DNA from: Helianthus annuus
Taxonomy: Eukaryota > Streptophyta > Magnoliopsida > Asterales > Asteraceae
DNA: 64,000 nt
Reading direction: 5' to 3'
Assembly: GCF_002127325.2 (NCBI RefSeq)
Contig: NC_035435.2
Span: forward strand, 122,755,127 to 122,819,126
The notes under the pieces were generated by a model. The model was not told the DNA's origin and did not search any database. It saw only the letters and a program-made list of their open reading frames with translations. A program made the translations under genes and the position numbers. Positions within the stretch are counted from its first letter, which is position 1. The number at the start of each line of letters is the position of its first letter. Of this stretch, positions 10,436 to 22,833 are shown piece by piece.

Positions 10436-13400
10436 TGTCAAACCCCGACCACGATAAAACAACAAATCGTGGCGGAAACATCGGGGAGCGTTGTAACAGA
10501 ATCATTGTTTCAAAACACACAGAAATTTGAAGTTTTGTTTTATTAAAACAATAAATATTTACATCGTCTAGAAGTCGAAATAAACAATTTAAACATAGTC
10601 TATCATTGTTATTTAGTCACTAAGGCCTCGTCCAGTCCTATGTGTGCATACATCCTAGCAATCAACATCACCTGAAACATATGTGAAAACAAAGTCAGCA
10701 AAGAAATACTGGCGAGTACATAGGTTTTAGGAGAGTGTCGGATTCATGGCTAGTTTGCATGCTGCAATACTTAACTAAAACCTTGTTTTGAAAAATATAG
10801 TATTGCCACATATTTAACCAACTCAAATCAAGTTGGTTATAGTTTATAAAATCTCGTAGCCATGAATCTTAACCCAAAACATTTATTTAATCAAATGAAA
10901 TCGTAAAACATCTCGTAAAAACTCGCTAATAAAACTCGTATGGTTTATATCATTTCGAAAACCTCGTTTGTGTGACATTGTCTCAAAATCGTTTACCCAA
11001 GTGAACTAAATAATGCTACGGTATGTAATACGATGAAAACACTTATATATAGGAAGTACCAGCGGCGTATCCACCATGCTTTCATCACATTACACCCGTC
11101 CCGTTATCTAAACACTAACCAAAAATCAATCGTTTATCCAATTCGTTTAATTCGTCATAATCGTTTCAGTCGTTTAAATCATTCTCGTTTTAATTGTGAA
11201 AACTACTTTTGGTTGGCTCGCTAATAACATCCAAACCTTCGTGACTCGCCTATCGCCAATCTCGCATTAACTAACCACCAAAGGGTAAGTTAACAATCAT
11301 CAGATTCGGTCGTTACCCACCTAACCCACACATAACCATGGGTGCAGTCTGATAACGGGATTTATCAGATCCTATGGTACCATAACCTAATACTGGTCGG
11401 CCTGATCAGAGCTAATGAATGTCATTCGTTATGTAATTACAACCAACAAGTCATTGTTCACCTTATTGAAAATTGTTATTAGTTTAGTATAAACCATCGT
11501 TTTTGAAATTATCGTTTAAACCTTGAAATTCGTTTTGTACATATGAATCACCCCAAAGCAATTGAAAATAGTAAAGTAGGGGAACTGTGTACTCACCTGA
11601 GAATGCTTAGTGGTCTTTGAACAACAACCAAGCAAAGCTAGAGGGAGCACGGAATCAATCGGCAACCTAACTATATAAATAAACCGTACCTAAGTCGGAA
11701 GATCTGATAGGATGAGATCTTGTAAACCAAATGAGTTATTGGAACTCATATGACATAGTTTAACAAAGCCTACATTCTAAATTGAAACCTAACCTAAGTG
11801 CTTTCGACTCGTTACGACCTATTAAGGTAGCTTACATTACTTTAACGTGTTGTTCGCGCAAACGCGCGTTTGAGACGTCTAACTAGTCCTATGACAAGTA
11901 TTATATGCCTAAACATGTTTAAATATGTTGTATAATCAGTTAAGTGACAAAAGTTTAGGTTACATATACTTTAAATCCAATTATGCATGAAAAGGGCGTT
12001 TTGGTAATTTATCTAAGGCATATAAACTACCTATCATACAACTACTTAAACTAGGTGACCATAAGGTATAACCTCGGAAGGTTATCCCCTATGCAACTAT
12101 GGTCACTAAACGTGCTTGGTTGGATCCTAATGATCGATCAAACGGGTCGAGTTCGAAAATCTAAGCGGTGGTTTAGACCACTTGACTTACGACTCTAAAC
12201 AAGCACTAAACTAAAAGTGACGAGCTAAGCGTGTTAAAACATGCTTAACTAAGTTAGAAAACAGGTTTTGATATCAAAACAAAGTGTTTTGATACCAAGA
12301 GTAGTTTGGTTGCAAAATACGCTTAATGCGTATTTTGACCGAAACTACGACTCGTCACTACGCCTAGTCAACGTGGTAAACAGTAGGTATAGTCACTAAG
12401 GACTATAACCATCGTGATTACGCTCACGTTGCGAAGTTCAAATGAACTTCTCATTGAACATCTCGTGGTTAAAGCTGAAAGTCAAACAATGTTTGACTTT
12501 CAAGCTAGGAAAGCAATAAAAGAATGAAAGAGGACTTACAAAGGGTCCAAATAGATTTGGTTCCAAGTATTCTCAGGTAGGTAGTGAAATATCACAACCA
12601 CTTAGAGAAATCTCAGACCAAATGCAAGGAAAATGGAATGAAAGCATGACCTTTATATAGTTTTCACAAAACCGTTAAGATCATTTCTTGGAGAAGAGGG
12701 AATGATCTAGACCATACAAGTGTTAGAGAATGATTGGGGGACTTGTTCTCCACACAAACCAGTCCATAGCATTGAAAACCATTGTTCAAAACCATCAAAA
12801 TCGAGCTAAATGACCAGATTCATTGTTTTTCTCTAATGGGATCTCACGGGCCGCGTAAGAAATGGTCTTAGGCTTACGCGGGCCGCCTAAGAAGTTTGAC
12901 AGAATTACAGTTTTAGCCCCTGCAAGCCTAAAACTTGGTTTTCGATGCATATTTGACACGTTTAAGCCCCGTTAAACCCATTTCAAGGCTCTAAAATGAA
13001 GTTAAAGTATTGGGAACTCAAAACATGCTCAAAAATATCTCGGATGTCGATCCGTTTGATCGTACGATCGCGTTGTTCGGTTAATTACGACGGAAGTCGT
13101 AACGAACGCAAAAACGATCCAAATTAATCGACGAATGAAATTTTATCATGCCAATCACTAAAATAAAATATTTTAATGATTACATAGATTTTTGGATGTC
13201 CGGATATATTCAGAACGTAAGATATGCGCAAAAATGCAAACTTGTGCACTTTTTGACGCTTTTAGTCCCTATTGATCAATAAAGTTTATTTTAGCATACC
13301 GAACCCCTCAAAGCCTATTTCTAAGCTATGTAAAGGATATTTAGGGTATGTTTGACTTATGATCAAGTTCCGGAATGTTCGTTACTATACAAATCGGTAT

Positions 13401-13728
13401 AGTTTCGCAGTTTGACACAAATAGTCCCTGCGATCAAACAAACTTGTTTTCGACACACCAAACCATCCAAAACTTATTTCTAAGTTATGTGGAGGTTATT
13501 TAAGGTATGTTAAGCCTATTTCACTATCCCGGAGTGTTTTTTGCGTTAAACTGATTACGTTTACGCATCTGTTCGCGTATAACTTTCCAGAAAGCGATTT
13601 AGAGCTTGAAATCGAACGAGAATTGATATGTGCAAATGATACACATATTTATACAAATCCCAAGTATGAAATACAATATTTCATCAATTTGGTATTTGTC
13701 CGATGGTGATGGAGGCACAGATGTCACA
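10436..13728 (-). repeat. 5' LTR of the 3.29-kb-LTR gypsy element
   Basis: It is 3293 bp, near-identical to 3677-6964. The minus-strand TATA box CTATATAAAG is at 12651-12660, with the GC-rich inverted module at about 12842-12891. It is followed by target copy AACAC at 13729-13733. Confidence 0.95.
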
Positions 13729-14804
13729 AACACTTAAAAGATATTCAACGTATTCAATACAAACGGATTGTCACCCGATCGGGCTACACTCCGATTGAGT
13801 GACAAACGGTTGTGAACTTGTTCTCACTAAAGTGTCCACCAATCAGGTTATCACCCGATCGAACAGCTGTTCGATCGACCGACCTGAAAGGTTGAGATAC
13901 TTCTCTGTTTTCAAAATGTTACAACGAAAACTTCAAAAGGCAACCATCATACACAAACACATCTTTCACCCGATCGACTGGCCACCCGATCGGATTGCCA
14001 TCCGATCGGAGTACTGTTCGATCCATTGACACTGTACACCGTTTAATGCACTATGCAACACTTATGCTATCAATCTGTAATCAGGGTAATCCCAGACGCG
14101 CTCCCTTCAATCCAGCCAAGTTGTGTTTGCTTACCGAACACCGACTGTGAGTATACTTGAACCCTTTTTATCACATTTTGGGTGTAACATACGTTCCTAT
14201 TAAATTGAATTTATCAAAACGAATTATTCAATCAAACTGCTTATCACTTGCGAATAACTGTTATGCATATTTACACGTGATGCTAGTTACATATGTGTTA
14301 GGACTTATACTCGTGAGGTCCCGCTTTAACTAGTATAGTACTATAGCACCCGACGAGGTCTAGTTAGGATGAATTGCAATCGCAATCGCAACTCGAGTGA
14401 CTTAGTTGGTAGTATCAGCCTTATATACATATATGTTGAGGTATCTCTTTTATGTATTTGGTCATTTGCAGCACTTTTTATCTATTTACGCTACACTATC
14501 AAAACTTGTATACTCGCCAATACTTTTGTATTGACGTCGTTTTAACGTATGTTGCAGGTTTAGTCGCAGTCTACATCAAATCAAGCTAGGAAGTCTAGAA
14601 ACTCACCTAAATTCCATGTTGTCGGATTTGTATTGTTCGAGAGGACAAGAAATCAGTGATAACTTATGTGAATGTATTGTTTATTAGTATGGGATAATGA
14701 ACGCATTAAATACTGTCGCAATATAGTTGTTATGGATTCTCTTGAGCAATCTGATTCGCCTAGTGCCGCGCCCCGATGATTCCGCCATTGGTTGAGGTGT
14801 GACA
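13729..14804 (+). repeat. CCGATCGG-type gypsy LTR, copy 1, right part
   Basis: Continues the LTR interrupted at 3676. Motif clusters CCGATCGG/TTCGATCG are at 13768-13880 and 13968-14022. The GTGAGTATACTTGA(A/T)CCCTTTT block at 14149 matches 44459 in copy 2. It ends GGTGTGACA at 14804, a typical gypsy LTR end. No primer site follows. Instead Tekay accessory-ORF sequence starts at once, so this LTR appears to have landed in that element or replaced its 5' end. Confidence 0.65.
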
Positions 14805-14824
14805 ATACTGAAAAATGAATATTC

Positions 14825-15526
14825 GTGTTTAAGGCTCAGTCTAAAGAGCCATTCCCTCAGAAAAAGAGAGGATGGTTCAGTAGGGGAGGACATGAGCGTA
14901 GGAAGCGAATGAAAAAGTTACCAGAACAGAGAGTACTAGCAGCAGCTAAAAAAAGACAGATGCCCATACACAGGATATGCTTAATAGAAGCCTAGCTAAT
15001 TTCCATATCCTAGCAACCACTGCAGCTGATCCTAACCTGGAGCAAATGCTAGCACCTCAACCCCTACCACTGTTCCCTAACCAGCCAATGGAAATAGAAA
15101 ACCTTGAAAATCAAGTAGAAATGCGTGATTTTAACCCGGAGGAGATACCTAGGGTACCAGCACCTAATCCCTTAGACCCAAATTACGACCCATGGTGGGA
15201 TGACAATAGGGACTATGTGCAACGTTACCCGATTCCAGAAGACATGCCCATGCCGAATCTAGGAGCCTACCCAGGTTTGGATCCTTTAGATCCCTATTAC
15301 GATAATGATGTATTCATTAGAGAGATCTTAGAGAATCCTTATCCGTACCAGGCACCCGCACCCCCGTATCAGGAACCCGCACCCCAGATTCCGAACCTAG
15401 TCCCAGAACTTGCACCCCCAATGAGTGCAGAAAACGTGTAAGAACTTAGGACATTCGGTGAGGAAATCTTAGAAAGTAGCGAGAGGATGAGACAGGTGGG
15501 AGAGCGACTCGTCTGGAAGTACGACG
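14825..15526 (+). pseudogene. Accessory ORF of Tekay-like element, copy 2 (broken, interrupted)
   Basis: This is the homologue of the minus-strand ORF at 956-265. It starts without a Met in the block matching MVFQAQ, continues through a basic segment (HERRKRMKKLPEQR), changes frame near 14970-14990, then runs Pro/Asp-rich (DPNYDPWWDDN, DPLDPYYDND) to MSAENV, a TAA at 15439-15441, and the conserved C-terminal helix (ELRTFGEEILESSERMRQ...). The copia element cut it within the WKYD-ER motif. The last residues and the TAA (23327-23329) lie on the far side at 23298. Function unknown. It precedes gag by about 900 bp of AT-rich DNA that may be an intron. Confidence 0.65.
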
Positions 15527-15985
15527 TGTTGGTGCACTACATCTGTTGATTCCGTCTAAGTGTCTAGGATCAGGTCTTGCATTGTATTGTATAGAATAGG
15601 GCACGTTATACGAGAAAACGAGAGTCTGTATAGGTGTTAGGAGTTAGGATCGCTTATAGGGTCACACAAAACTTGGGTCACTTATCTGATCATATGTGGG
15701 TCGCTTATATGTCAAGCCTGGACCGCTCATGTGTCACATGTCCACATGAGCGAACCCAGAAGCCTATATATAGGGTTGTTTGGGGCGATCCTCATAGTTC
15801 AGTGATTGTATTCCACGCCGAAGCTCTGCCGGTGTGACGATCGAACTGTAAATCGTTTCTAATCAATACAAAAGACAGTTAGGAGGAAGAACAAGCTATA
15901 TCTACTTGCTTTTCTTATTATTCCGCATCTGAATTGCAAGAGTAAACCTCTGAACGACTCGTTCGGGTCAGCAAACGATCCTACA
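15527..15985 (+). repeat. 5' LTR of the gag-only copia element
   Basis: It contains several GGGTCGCTTAT/GACCGCTCAT motifs, a perfect 10-bp hairpin (15724-15733 with 15743-15752), and a TATA box TATATATA at 15765-15772, and ends CCTACA before the primer site. Confidence 0.97.
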
Positions 15986-15987
15986 AG

Positions 15988-15999
15988 TGGTATCAGAGC
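15988..15999 (+). promoter_or_regulatory. Primer-binding site, initiator tRNA-Met type
   Basis: TGGTATCAGAGC starts 2 nt after the 5' LTR end. Confidence 0.95.
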
Positions 16000-16196
16000 T
16001 TGGAAGGAGGTTTTCTGCAGATTATAGCCGGATTTCATCATTTCTTCTCACTTCTACACCTTCTTTTCTCATTTCCGAGAGATTTCACGGTTGAAATTTG
16101 TTCAAAAGCTCACAGACTGTTCATTATCATACCGAGACAAACCCTTGGAAATTTCAGGCCGAGATACAGCTTATAAACAGATCAAAATATGTTCGA

Positions 16197-16510
16197 AATG
16201 TGGACCGCTCTAATGACGTCATCATGAACCGCTCGTAATTCACAGTTTTGGACCGCTCATTTGTTCACTTTTAAGATTGAACCGCTCGAAAATTTGATTC
16301 TTGAATCGCTCGTGTAGACAATTTCTGGACCGCTCCAAAGATCATTCTTGAACCGCTCATTCGATCAAACTCGGACCGCTCGAACGTACAACCTCTGGTT
16401 CGCTCGAACGAACCTAAAGTTTGGACCGCTCGAAGGGATATTATTTGAGTTCGCTCATTCGGTAAAATTGTTTGGACCGCTCATTAGTCACCTGGTTCGC
16501 TTATTTGGAT
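16197..16510 (+). repeat. ACCGCTC motif array in the copia leader
   Basis: About 13 copies of a GGACCGCTCATT-like motif at 20-30 bp spacing, nine with an exact ACCGCTC core and the rest TTCGCT or ATCGCT variants, all in the same orientation. A TGACGTCA box is at 16214-16221. The array ends about 50 bp before the gag ATG. The same motif recurs in the LTR. Confidence 0.85.
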
Positions 16511-16561
16511 ATTTCTGGTTTGCTGTTCTGTCATCTTCATTGAAAAACGTGCTAAGTCATC

Positions 16562-19500
16562 ATGAATTCTGAATTTTACAACGCCTTTGCTACATCATCA
16601 TCACCAGCCGCGATTGCTCAAGCTATGAACCTGGAAAATGAGACTGGAACCACCCAGAAACCCCCGAAACTAATGAGTATTGAAGAATACTACGGGTGGA
16701 AGGATCGTTTTGAAAACTGGGTACAGGCAAATCATCTCAGATCGTGGGAATGCATATTGGAAAAGTACACATTGCCTCGAACGGAGTTGCAAGTCATTAA
16801 ACAGATATCTGAATTCTCAGAACAAGAACGTGCAATGTACAGAGCTGAGAAGATGAACAGTTTGTTACAGCAGGCAATTAAATAAGATATATTCATTTTG
16901 CTACAGCACGACAAAACTGCGAAGTCAATTTGGGATGCTCTTAAAGTAAAATTCGAGGGTAGTGAAAGTATGATCAAAAGCAAGAAGGCATTGCTTAAAA
17001 AGGAATTTGATTTGTTTAGCAGTTTGCCAGGAGAGGATACTAAAAAGCTGATTGAGAGATACTGTCACTTAGTGCGTTCGTTATCGATGTTGGGAGTTGA
17101 AAAAGGTCGTGAGGAATGGGTTGATAAGTTGGCTGACGCGTTACCTCAGAAAGAGTGGGGAACGTATTTGATGATACTGAAAAACACGGGTGTTTATGAC
17201 AAACTTACAATTGGTCAGTTTATTGAGAAAATTGAGAGTCAGGATCTTGAGCAGCAAAAGATTGCGAGGATGAATAATCCTAGTGGTCAACAAGATGTTA
17301 AAATGTACTATAAAGGTAGTATTCCAGTTTCTGAAGCTGAAAAAAGTCCAAAGATTCAAACCGCTTTCAGTGCTGGAGATTCATCAGATAAAGTTGATCA
17401 GGGTGTGAACAAGAGTAGCAGCGGGTTTTCATCGTTTCCGAGTGTGAATCCGAAAGAGACTAACACAAGCTTTCAGTCTCAGAGTACAAAAACTGGAAAT
17501 GGATACATAATTCAGTGCAACATAGCTCTCAACCTTCCAGAAGGTCAAAGCTTCTCTGAAGACACTGCTAAAGACCACATGGCACTTCTGGGTTCAGTTC
17601 TGTTATCTTATGAAGGTCTTGTTGCTGGTCGGATCGGAAATCCTATGCTCACTAAAGAGGATTACGACCAAATAGACGCCGAGGAAATGGAACTTATGGA
17701 TATCAAATGGTGTCTTGCAAGTGTTCTTCGTCGAGCTGAGAAATTCAAAACCATTACCGGGAGAAATGACTTTTTAGATGCTCATATTTCAACTTTAGGT
17801 TTTGATAAATCTAAAGTTACATGTTTTCGATGCAGGGAGAAAGGCCATTTCAAGCGGGAGTGCAAAGGAAGAGAAGCTAGTGGAGCACAGAATCCATTTG
17901 GGAAAGATGATTACTACCGCAAAGCTATTTATCAGCAAGTCGGCCAATCCCAAGAACCGCAGACAGCTCATGGGAGAAAGATTGAAGACTCCAAAAGAGC
18001 ATGTGTTGTAGATTTCAGCTGGAGTGATTACATATCATCTGAAGCCACAGCAGAACGTGTTATCGATCAAGATGATGAGAAACTACCAGAAGGTTTCAGT
18101 TGGGATATGTTCGTGGATGAAAAGGGAAGTTTTAAAGCTTTCATTGCCAAGATCGTCCGAGAGCCAAATTTGTTTGCTACTTGGATGAGATCTATTGGAG
18201 AGAATGTGTCAAGTGGAGATGAAAAGTCTGTGTCATCTGATGAAAGTTCAGATAGTACTGATAGACTTTCAGAACACTCTGGGGATGTTTCAGATAGTTC
18301 AGATGAAATTGTACAAGATGAAACTGTTCAAGAACAGGAAGTTGTATTTGATAAAACACCGTCTGATTCTGGTGTTTCTGATGATGATTCTGAAAAATCT
18401 GTACAGTTTGATCAATCACCAGATCATAGTAGCAGTGATGATGAGGAAGAGAAACATATAAATATTGCAAAATCTCATATGTCTCCTGAAAGTTTTCATT
18501 TTTATTTTGCAGAAAGAATGGAGAAACTGAAAGAGAAACAAGCTGCTAAAGAACAACAATCTGAATCTGAAGGTGATGTTCAGAATGATGAAAATGTTGC
18601 TGAGAAGATTGGTGAGGTTGTGAAAGAAATAGAAAAGGTGATCGAAGTAGAAAAAGTGGTTGAAGTTATTAAAACAATCGAAGTTGAGAAGATTATTGAA
18701 GTCGTCAAGCCATGTGAGAAGTGTTTGGAAGCCTGCAAAGAGTGTGCAGCCAAAGATAACATCATAGCTGAGTATGAGAAAAAGAAAGAGCAGTTATTGT
18801 TCAATCTCAATTATGTGAAGGAATCGTACGACGTGTTGAACAAAACAGTAACTGGTCTCCAAAAGACAAACACAGAAAGAGAACAGGCGCTGACGATGAT
18901 GAATGCAACTTTAATGTCGAAGCAAAAAGCTATAAATTTCTACATTGAAGAAAGTGCTAAATGGAAGCAAGAGTTGGAAACTGAAAAGATTGAAAATGAG
19001 AGAATTAGGAGGTTATTATTGAGTTATTCTACCTCTGATTATCTCATTGATCGTGTTTATCCAACTATTGCAGGTATGGAAGCTTTTCAAGATGCGAAGC
19101 CAAAAGAAAAGAAAGACTGTGGTAAGAAAACAACTGTTAGCTATAACAAGTGTCCGCCTCCAATTTGGGATGGGTATTCACCTAGGAAACCAAATGAGGA
19201 GCAACTTGCAAAAGCAGTCAATATAAAGCTTAAAACCGACACAACTGACGTCTTACCAGAAAACATTGATGTGACGTTTACCTCATCCGATACTGATCAT
19301 GAGTCTGAATTAATCAAAAAGGTGGTCGATCAGGTGTTGGAAACTGATGAGGAGACAGAGTCGAAATCTGAGTTTGAAAAGCCAAAGTCGTCAGTCAACA
19401 ATCAAAATTCGTCGGTTAAACGGTCTAATAGTAAAGAATTTTTGTTATCAAAGACATATTTGAATGATGAAACATTCGAATTTGTTTATACTTTGAATGG

Positions 19501-20500
19501 TTCTGACAAATTATATTACAACAAAGAGTTTCCGATAATGAGTATTAAGACGGAATTAATCAACAAAACTTTTAAACTAATAGAGGTTAATATTCCTGAA
19601 TTAAAAGTTTTGAAAAATTTTGATAAACCTAAAAAATATACTTCTAGAGTTCAACAACGTCTAAACAAGAAAAAAGGTTACAATTCTGGTTCTGGTTTTC
19701 CAAAGAAACCTAACCAAAATCGTAGCTACAAAAAGAAAGGTTTAGGTTTTGTTCTGCCAGAAAATTACAAAAATGAGAACAATTCTAAATCAAATACTGA
19801 ATTTGTGACAGGTGGAAGCTCGGAAGATGAACAGCAGAAACCATTTTGGAGACAAACTAACAAAGAGTTTCTTGCTGAGAGGAGAAAGAATGGAACTGGA
19901 GTATTTCATCCGAGAAATACTCAAACTTGTTCTAAATGCAGTGAAGCTGGTCACATTGCATCGGATTGTTCGAAAGATATCAAAGCAAAACAGGGAGCTT
20001 CTCAGAAGATGAAAGAAAAAGTTGTTGAAAAATTTGAGAAATCCAAAATTTTTAAAAATTCGAAAAATGAGGTTGGAGAATGTTCGAAGAAGATAAAATT
20101 TTACAAAAGAAAAGGAAATGACAACCAAGTGTGGGTTGCTAAAAAGGTAGAAGAAAAAGTCGGCAATGAATCTGGTTCCACAAAGCCAGAAGAGCCACAA
20201 GTTGTGGAGATAGTTTCAGTGAATGATGTTGTTTTTCCATCACTGAAGTTTGAAGAGGTTAAAAAGAAAGTTGGCAAAATTGAAATTTCAAATCAATTTT
20301 ATAATGATGAAAAAGAATTTGATGTAGAGAAAACATTCAACGGGAATGTTAAGAAGATATTTGGGAAAATGTTGAGTGGAAAAGCTAAAGGGGTAAAAGA
20401 TTTTTACGCAACTAAAAAGGCGACATACAACCCCACAGCTGAAGAGTTGAAAGTCCTCAAGTCTGAGAAGACTTGGAGGGAAGTTTGTTTCCCAGAATAG
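16562..20500 (+). CDS. Extended copia gag polyprotein with one internal stop
   Basis: Starts ATG 16562 and stays in one frame to TAG 20498-20500 (about 1312 codons), with a single TAA at 16883-16885. Domains in order are: a UBN2/copia gag region around residues 35-230 (EYYGWKDRFENW, SIWDALKVKFEG, ALLKKEFDLF, LADALPQKEW); a CCHC knuckle at 421-434 (CFRCREKGHFKREC); an acidic Ser/Asp-rich region about 540-640; a Val/Glu/Lys coiled coil about 675-720 leading into CEKCLEACKEC; a long coil to about 820; a Lys-rich basic region near 1015-1050; and a second knuckle at 1123-1136 (CSKCSEAGHIASDC). This is the structural protein only. Unless the stop is read through or absent in sister copies, this copy gives just 107 residues, or an internally started product. 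It is the sole coding content of the element. Confidence 0.8.
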
Positions 20501-21043
20501 TCGAAGGACTATGCCGGAGATCCCAAGTTTATATCGTGGATCAGGAATCGGCATCATTCTAGTTTATGATATATTTGTTTGAATGATTGTGATTCATGTT
20601 TGGATGTTTTGCAGGTGAAAGGACTACGCCGGAGCTTCCAGGTGGTTAATTGTGAAGCAGGAATCGGCATTTTGATTGATATAATGGTGATGTAGACGTA
20701 ATATTCCTACACATGGTGGTTTTTGGGTATCTACAAGTGGTAATCTTGATCCCACAGGTGGTATTCGTGATTTAATTTTGAGATGCTTGGATACTTTGAA
20801 GTAATTACATTTACAAGTGGTAAAGAAGGCTTTTAGATGCAAATGGTAAATCAGGGACATTAATTTGTACTTGATTTACTATTCATGACAAAAGATAGAC
20901 AAGATGATGAACCACATCCCCGTTTTTAACATTGATAAATCTACAAGTGGTTGTTATCAACACAAATTCATTTTCCGGAAAAATCATTTCGATTAAAACA
21001 AACTTAAGTGTTTTGAAATCTAAATGAGAAGATGATTTGTGAT

Positions 21044-22832
21044 AGGGGGAGTTCAGATTATTTATGCCTAGTGAATGGCGATTTGATGTGTTTCAGTGTC
21101 AGTTGTCAAGTATCTGTACAGTTTGTTGTTGCATTTTATATTTCTAGTAGGACAAATGTCTAGAAGTTTTCAAATTTTCTTTGAAATGTGTTTGCATTTT
21201 AGGGGGAGTAGGGTAATTTCAGAAAATCCAAAAACATTTGAAAATTTGAAAATTTGAAAAATCCAAAAACATGATAAAATCAAAAATGAGTTTGTTGCGA
21301 AAAAGAGGAAATGATAGTCTAATTTCAGAAAATCCAAAAACATTTGAAAATTTGAAAAAGCCAAAAACATGATAAAATCAAAAATGAGTTTGTTGCGAAA
21401 AAGAGGAAATGATAGTACATCAGTGGACTATCACGGCACGCTAAAGAAATGTAAGAATTAAAAAGTGTTAAACAATCTTACTGCGGATGTGTCAGTAGAT
21501 TTTCGCACATTTAGTAAATTGAAACGAGATATAAACCTAATTCAAACTTGCTTAATCCGTGGGTAACTATTCTTGAATATATGGGTAACCCCCGAAATCT
21601 TGTTTGAAAGGTCCCATATTCTGAGATACTAGGTCTTTATACTCAGTGATATCTGGGGTATTATCCCGGGACTTCTGCTGTATGGAAGTACTGACCTAGT
21701 CCCCGGATAATACTTTATGCAAATGCTTGAAAAAGCGTCGCCCTCAGCATGCTGATGAAACAATAAAATTGATAGTCGCTGCTGTTGAAATGCAAAAAGA
21801 TCCTCTAAAGGGGACCCACCAAAAGTCGAGCCGTCATCTCTCTGCTGAACGCAAGTTCTGACCTGAGCTCTCACGGTTTCGCACCTAACCCCTTTACAGA
21901 TATCAGCTGTGGTATACTCACCTGTAAGACTGAATATTTGGGATCTGGATACGGGAGTATATTCAAGTGGAGTGATACACAATTAAGTTTAAGTCTCTAA
22001 AACATTAATATTGTATCTCGAATCAATTGAAATTTGTGTTGAGAATTTAAGAGGACAAACATACTGACAATCTAGGTAAATTGTTTAAAGCTTAAAATGA
22101 AATCAAGCTTAACGGTGTTGGTGATTTGTCTCATAAACTGATATGATCCTCTTGCACGAACTCACAAAAATATTGTCTGTAAATATATATTTCTGTATAA
22201 TTTTGTTTTTCAAGTGGTGTCAGGTATTATCTCTCAGAAAATCCAAAAAGATTTTAGTGTGTTTTAGTTTAAATTTTGAAAAAAATCAAAAAGATTTTCG
22301 ACAAACTGACGTTGGAAAACTGATTTTCAAAATTCCAAATGCTGAACATGATAAGCAGAATTTGAGGGGGAGTGTTTGTGTAAATCTAACTGTATTTGTT
22401 AAATCTAACCTTCTTCAAGTGGTTCATCATAGAGTGTTTTCAGGGGAATCATATGTTGGTGCATAGGTATTTGATAGATGATAAAATTAGAAAGTTTATT
22501 TCTAGGTTAAGATTGTGCAGGTAATCAGGTTTTGGTTTCTAAAGATTAGAGGAGAGCCAGGTTGATCGATTCTGATTCTAAAGATCATGTCAACTGATGA
22601 TGCTGATGAACTTAAAGAATCAAGAGATCTGATCAAGAGAATTAGAGATTTGTATAGCCAGACAAAGATCCTGAAGATGTTACTGAAGAACAAAAGAATG
22701 CCAGTAAATCGAGAGGAAGAATCTGAAGATTGAAAGAAGAGGAAGCCCAGAGACTGATCTAGTCTGAAGATGTGAAGACACAGTTTTGAAATCAAGGTGT
22801 GTTGGCGACTCCATCAACATCTGAGGGGGAGT
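21044..22832 (+). promoter_or_regulatory. Four AGGGGGAGT polypurine motifs
   Basis: Motifs are at 21044-21052, 21201-21208, 22365-22373 and 22824-22832. Only the last abuts the 3' LTR and should prime plus-strand DNA. Repeated polypurine motifs upstream of the 3' LTR are a reported Sirevirus trait (family knowledge). Confidence 0.7.
21215..21416. repeat. Tandem duplication of about 100 bp
   Basis: 21215-21318 and 21321-21416 are near-identical apart from a small AATTTGAA expansion in the first copy. Both start AATTTCAGAAAATCC and end GAGGAAATGATAGT. Confidence 0.95.
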
Positions 22833-22833
22833 C

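Larger units (their letters stand above)
3677..13728 (-). mobile_element. Complete-ended gypsy element with 3.29-kb LTRs, internally deleted
   Basis: Two near-identical direct repeats (3677-6964 and 10436-13728) bound a 3.47-kb interior. The target duplication AACAC is perfect at 3672-3676 and 13729-13733. Both LTRs start TGTCA and end GTCACA. The primer site (10417-10428) and polypurine tract (6965-6978) show it is read on the minus strand. The interior keeps only the C-terminal gag with one zinc knuckle, part of protease and the N-terminal half of reverse transcriptase, plus the extreme pol 3' end. It lacks the RT catalytic aspartates, RNase H and integrase, so it is non-autonomous. LTRs differ at roughly 2% of sites in the stretch I compared (first 600 bp). 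Confidence 0.95.
20501..22833 (+). other. Non-coding 3' region of the gag-only copia element
   Basis: No pol-like frame in either strand. It contains a diverged duplication of AAGGACTAYGCCGGAG (20505 and about 20619), three copies of TACAAGTGGT (about 20732, 20812, 20941), a 100-bp tandem repeat (21215-21416) and four polypurine motifs (21044, 21201, 22365, 22824). Small open frames here have no protein-like features. Confidence 0.7.

Noticed and set aside
2438..14804. CCGATCGG-type LTR as the 5' LTR of the following Tekay-like element
   Set aside because: No primer site follows 14804 and the element's 3' LTR (28719-30068) is unrelated in sequence.
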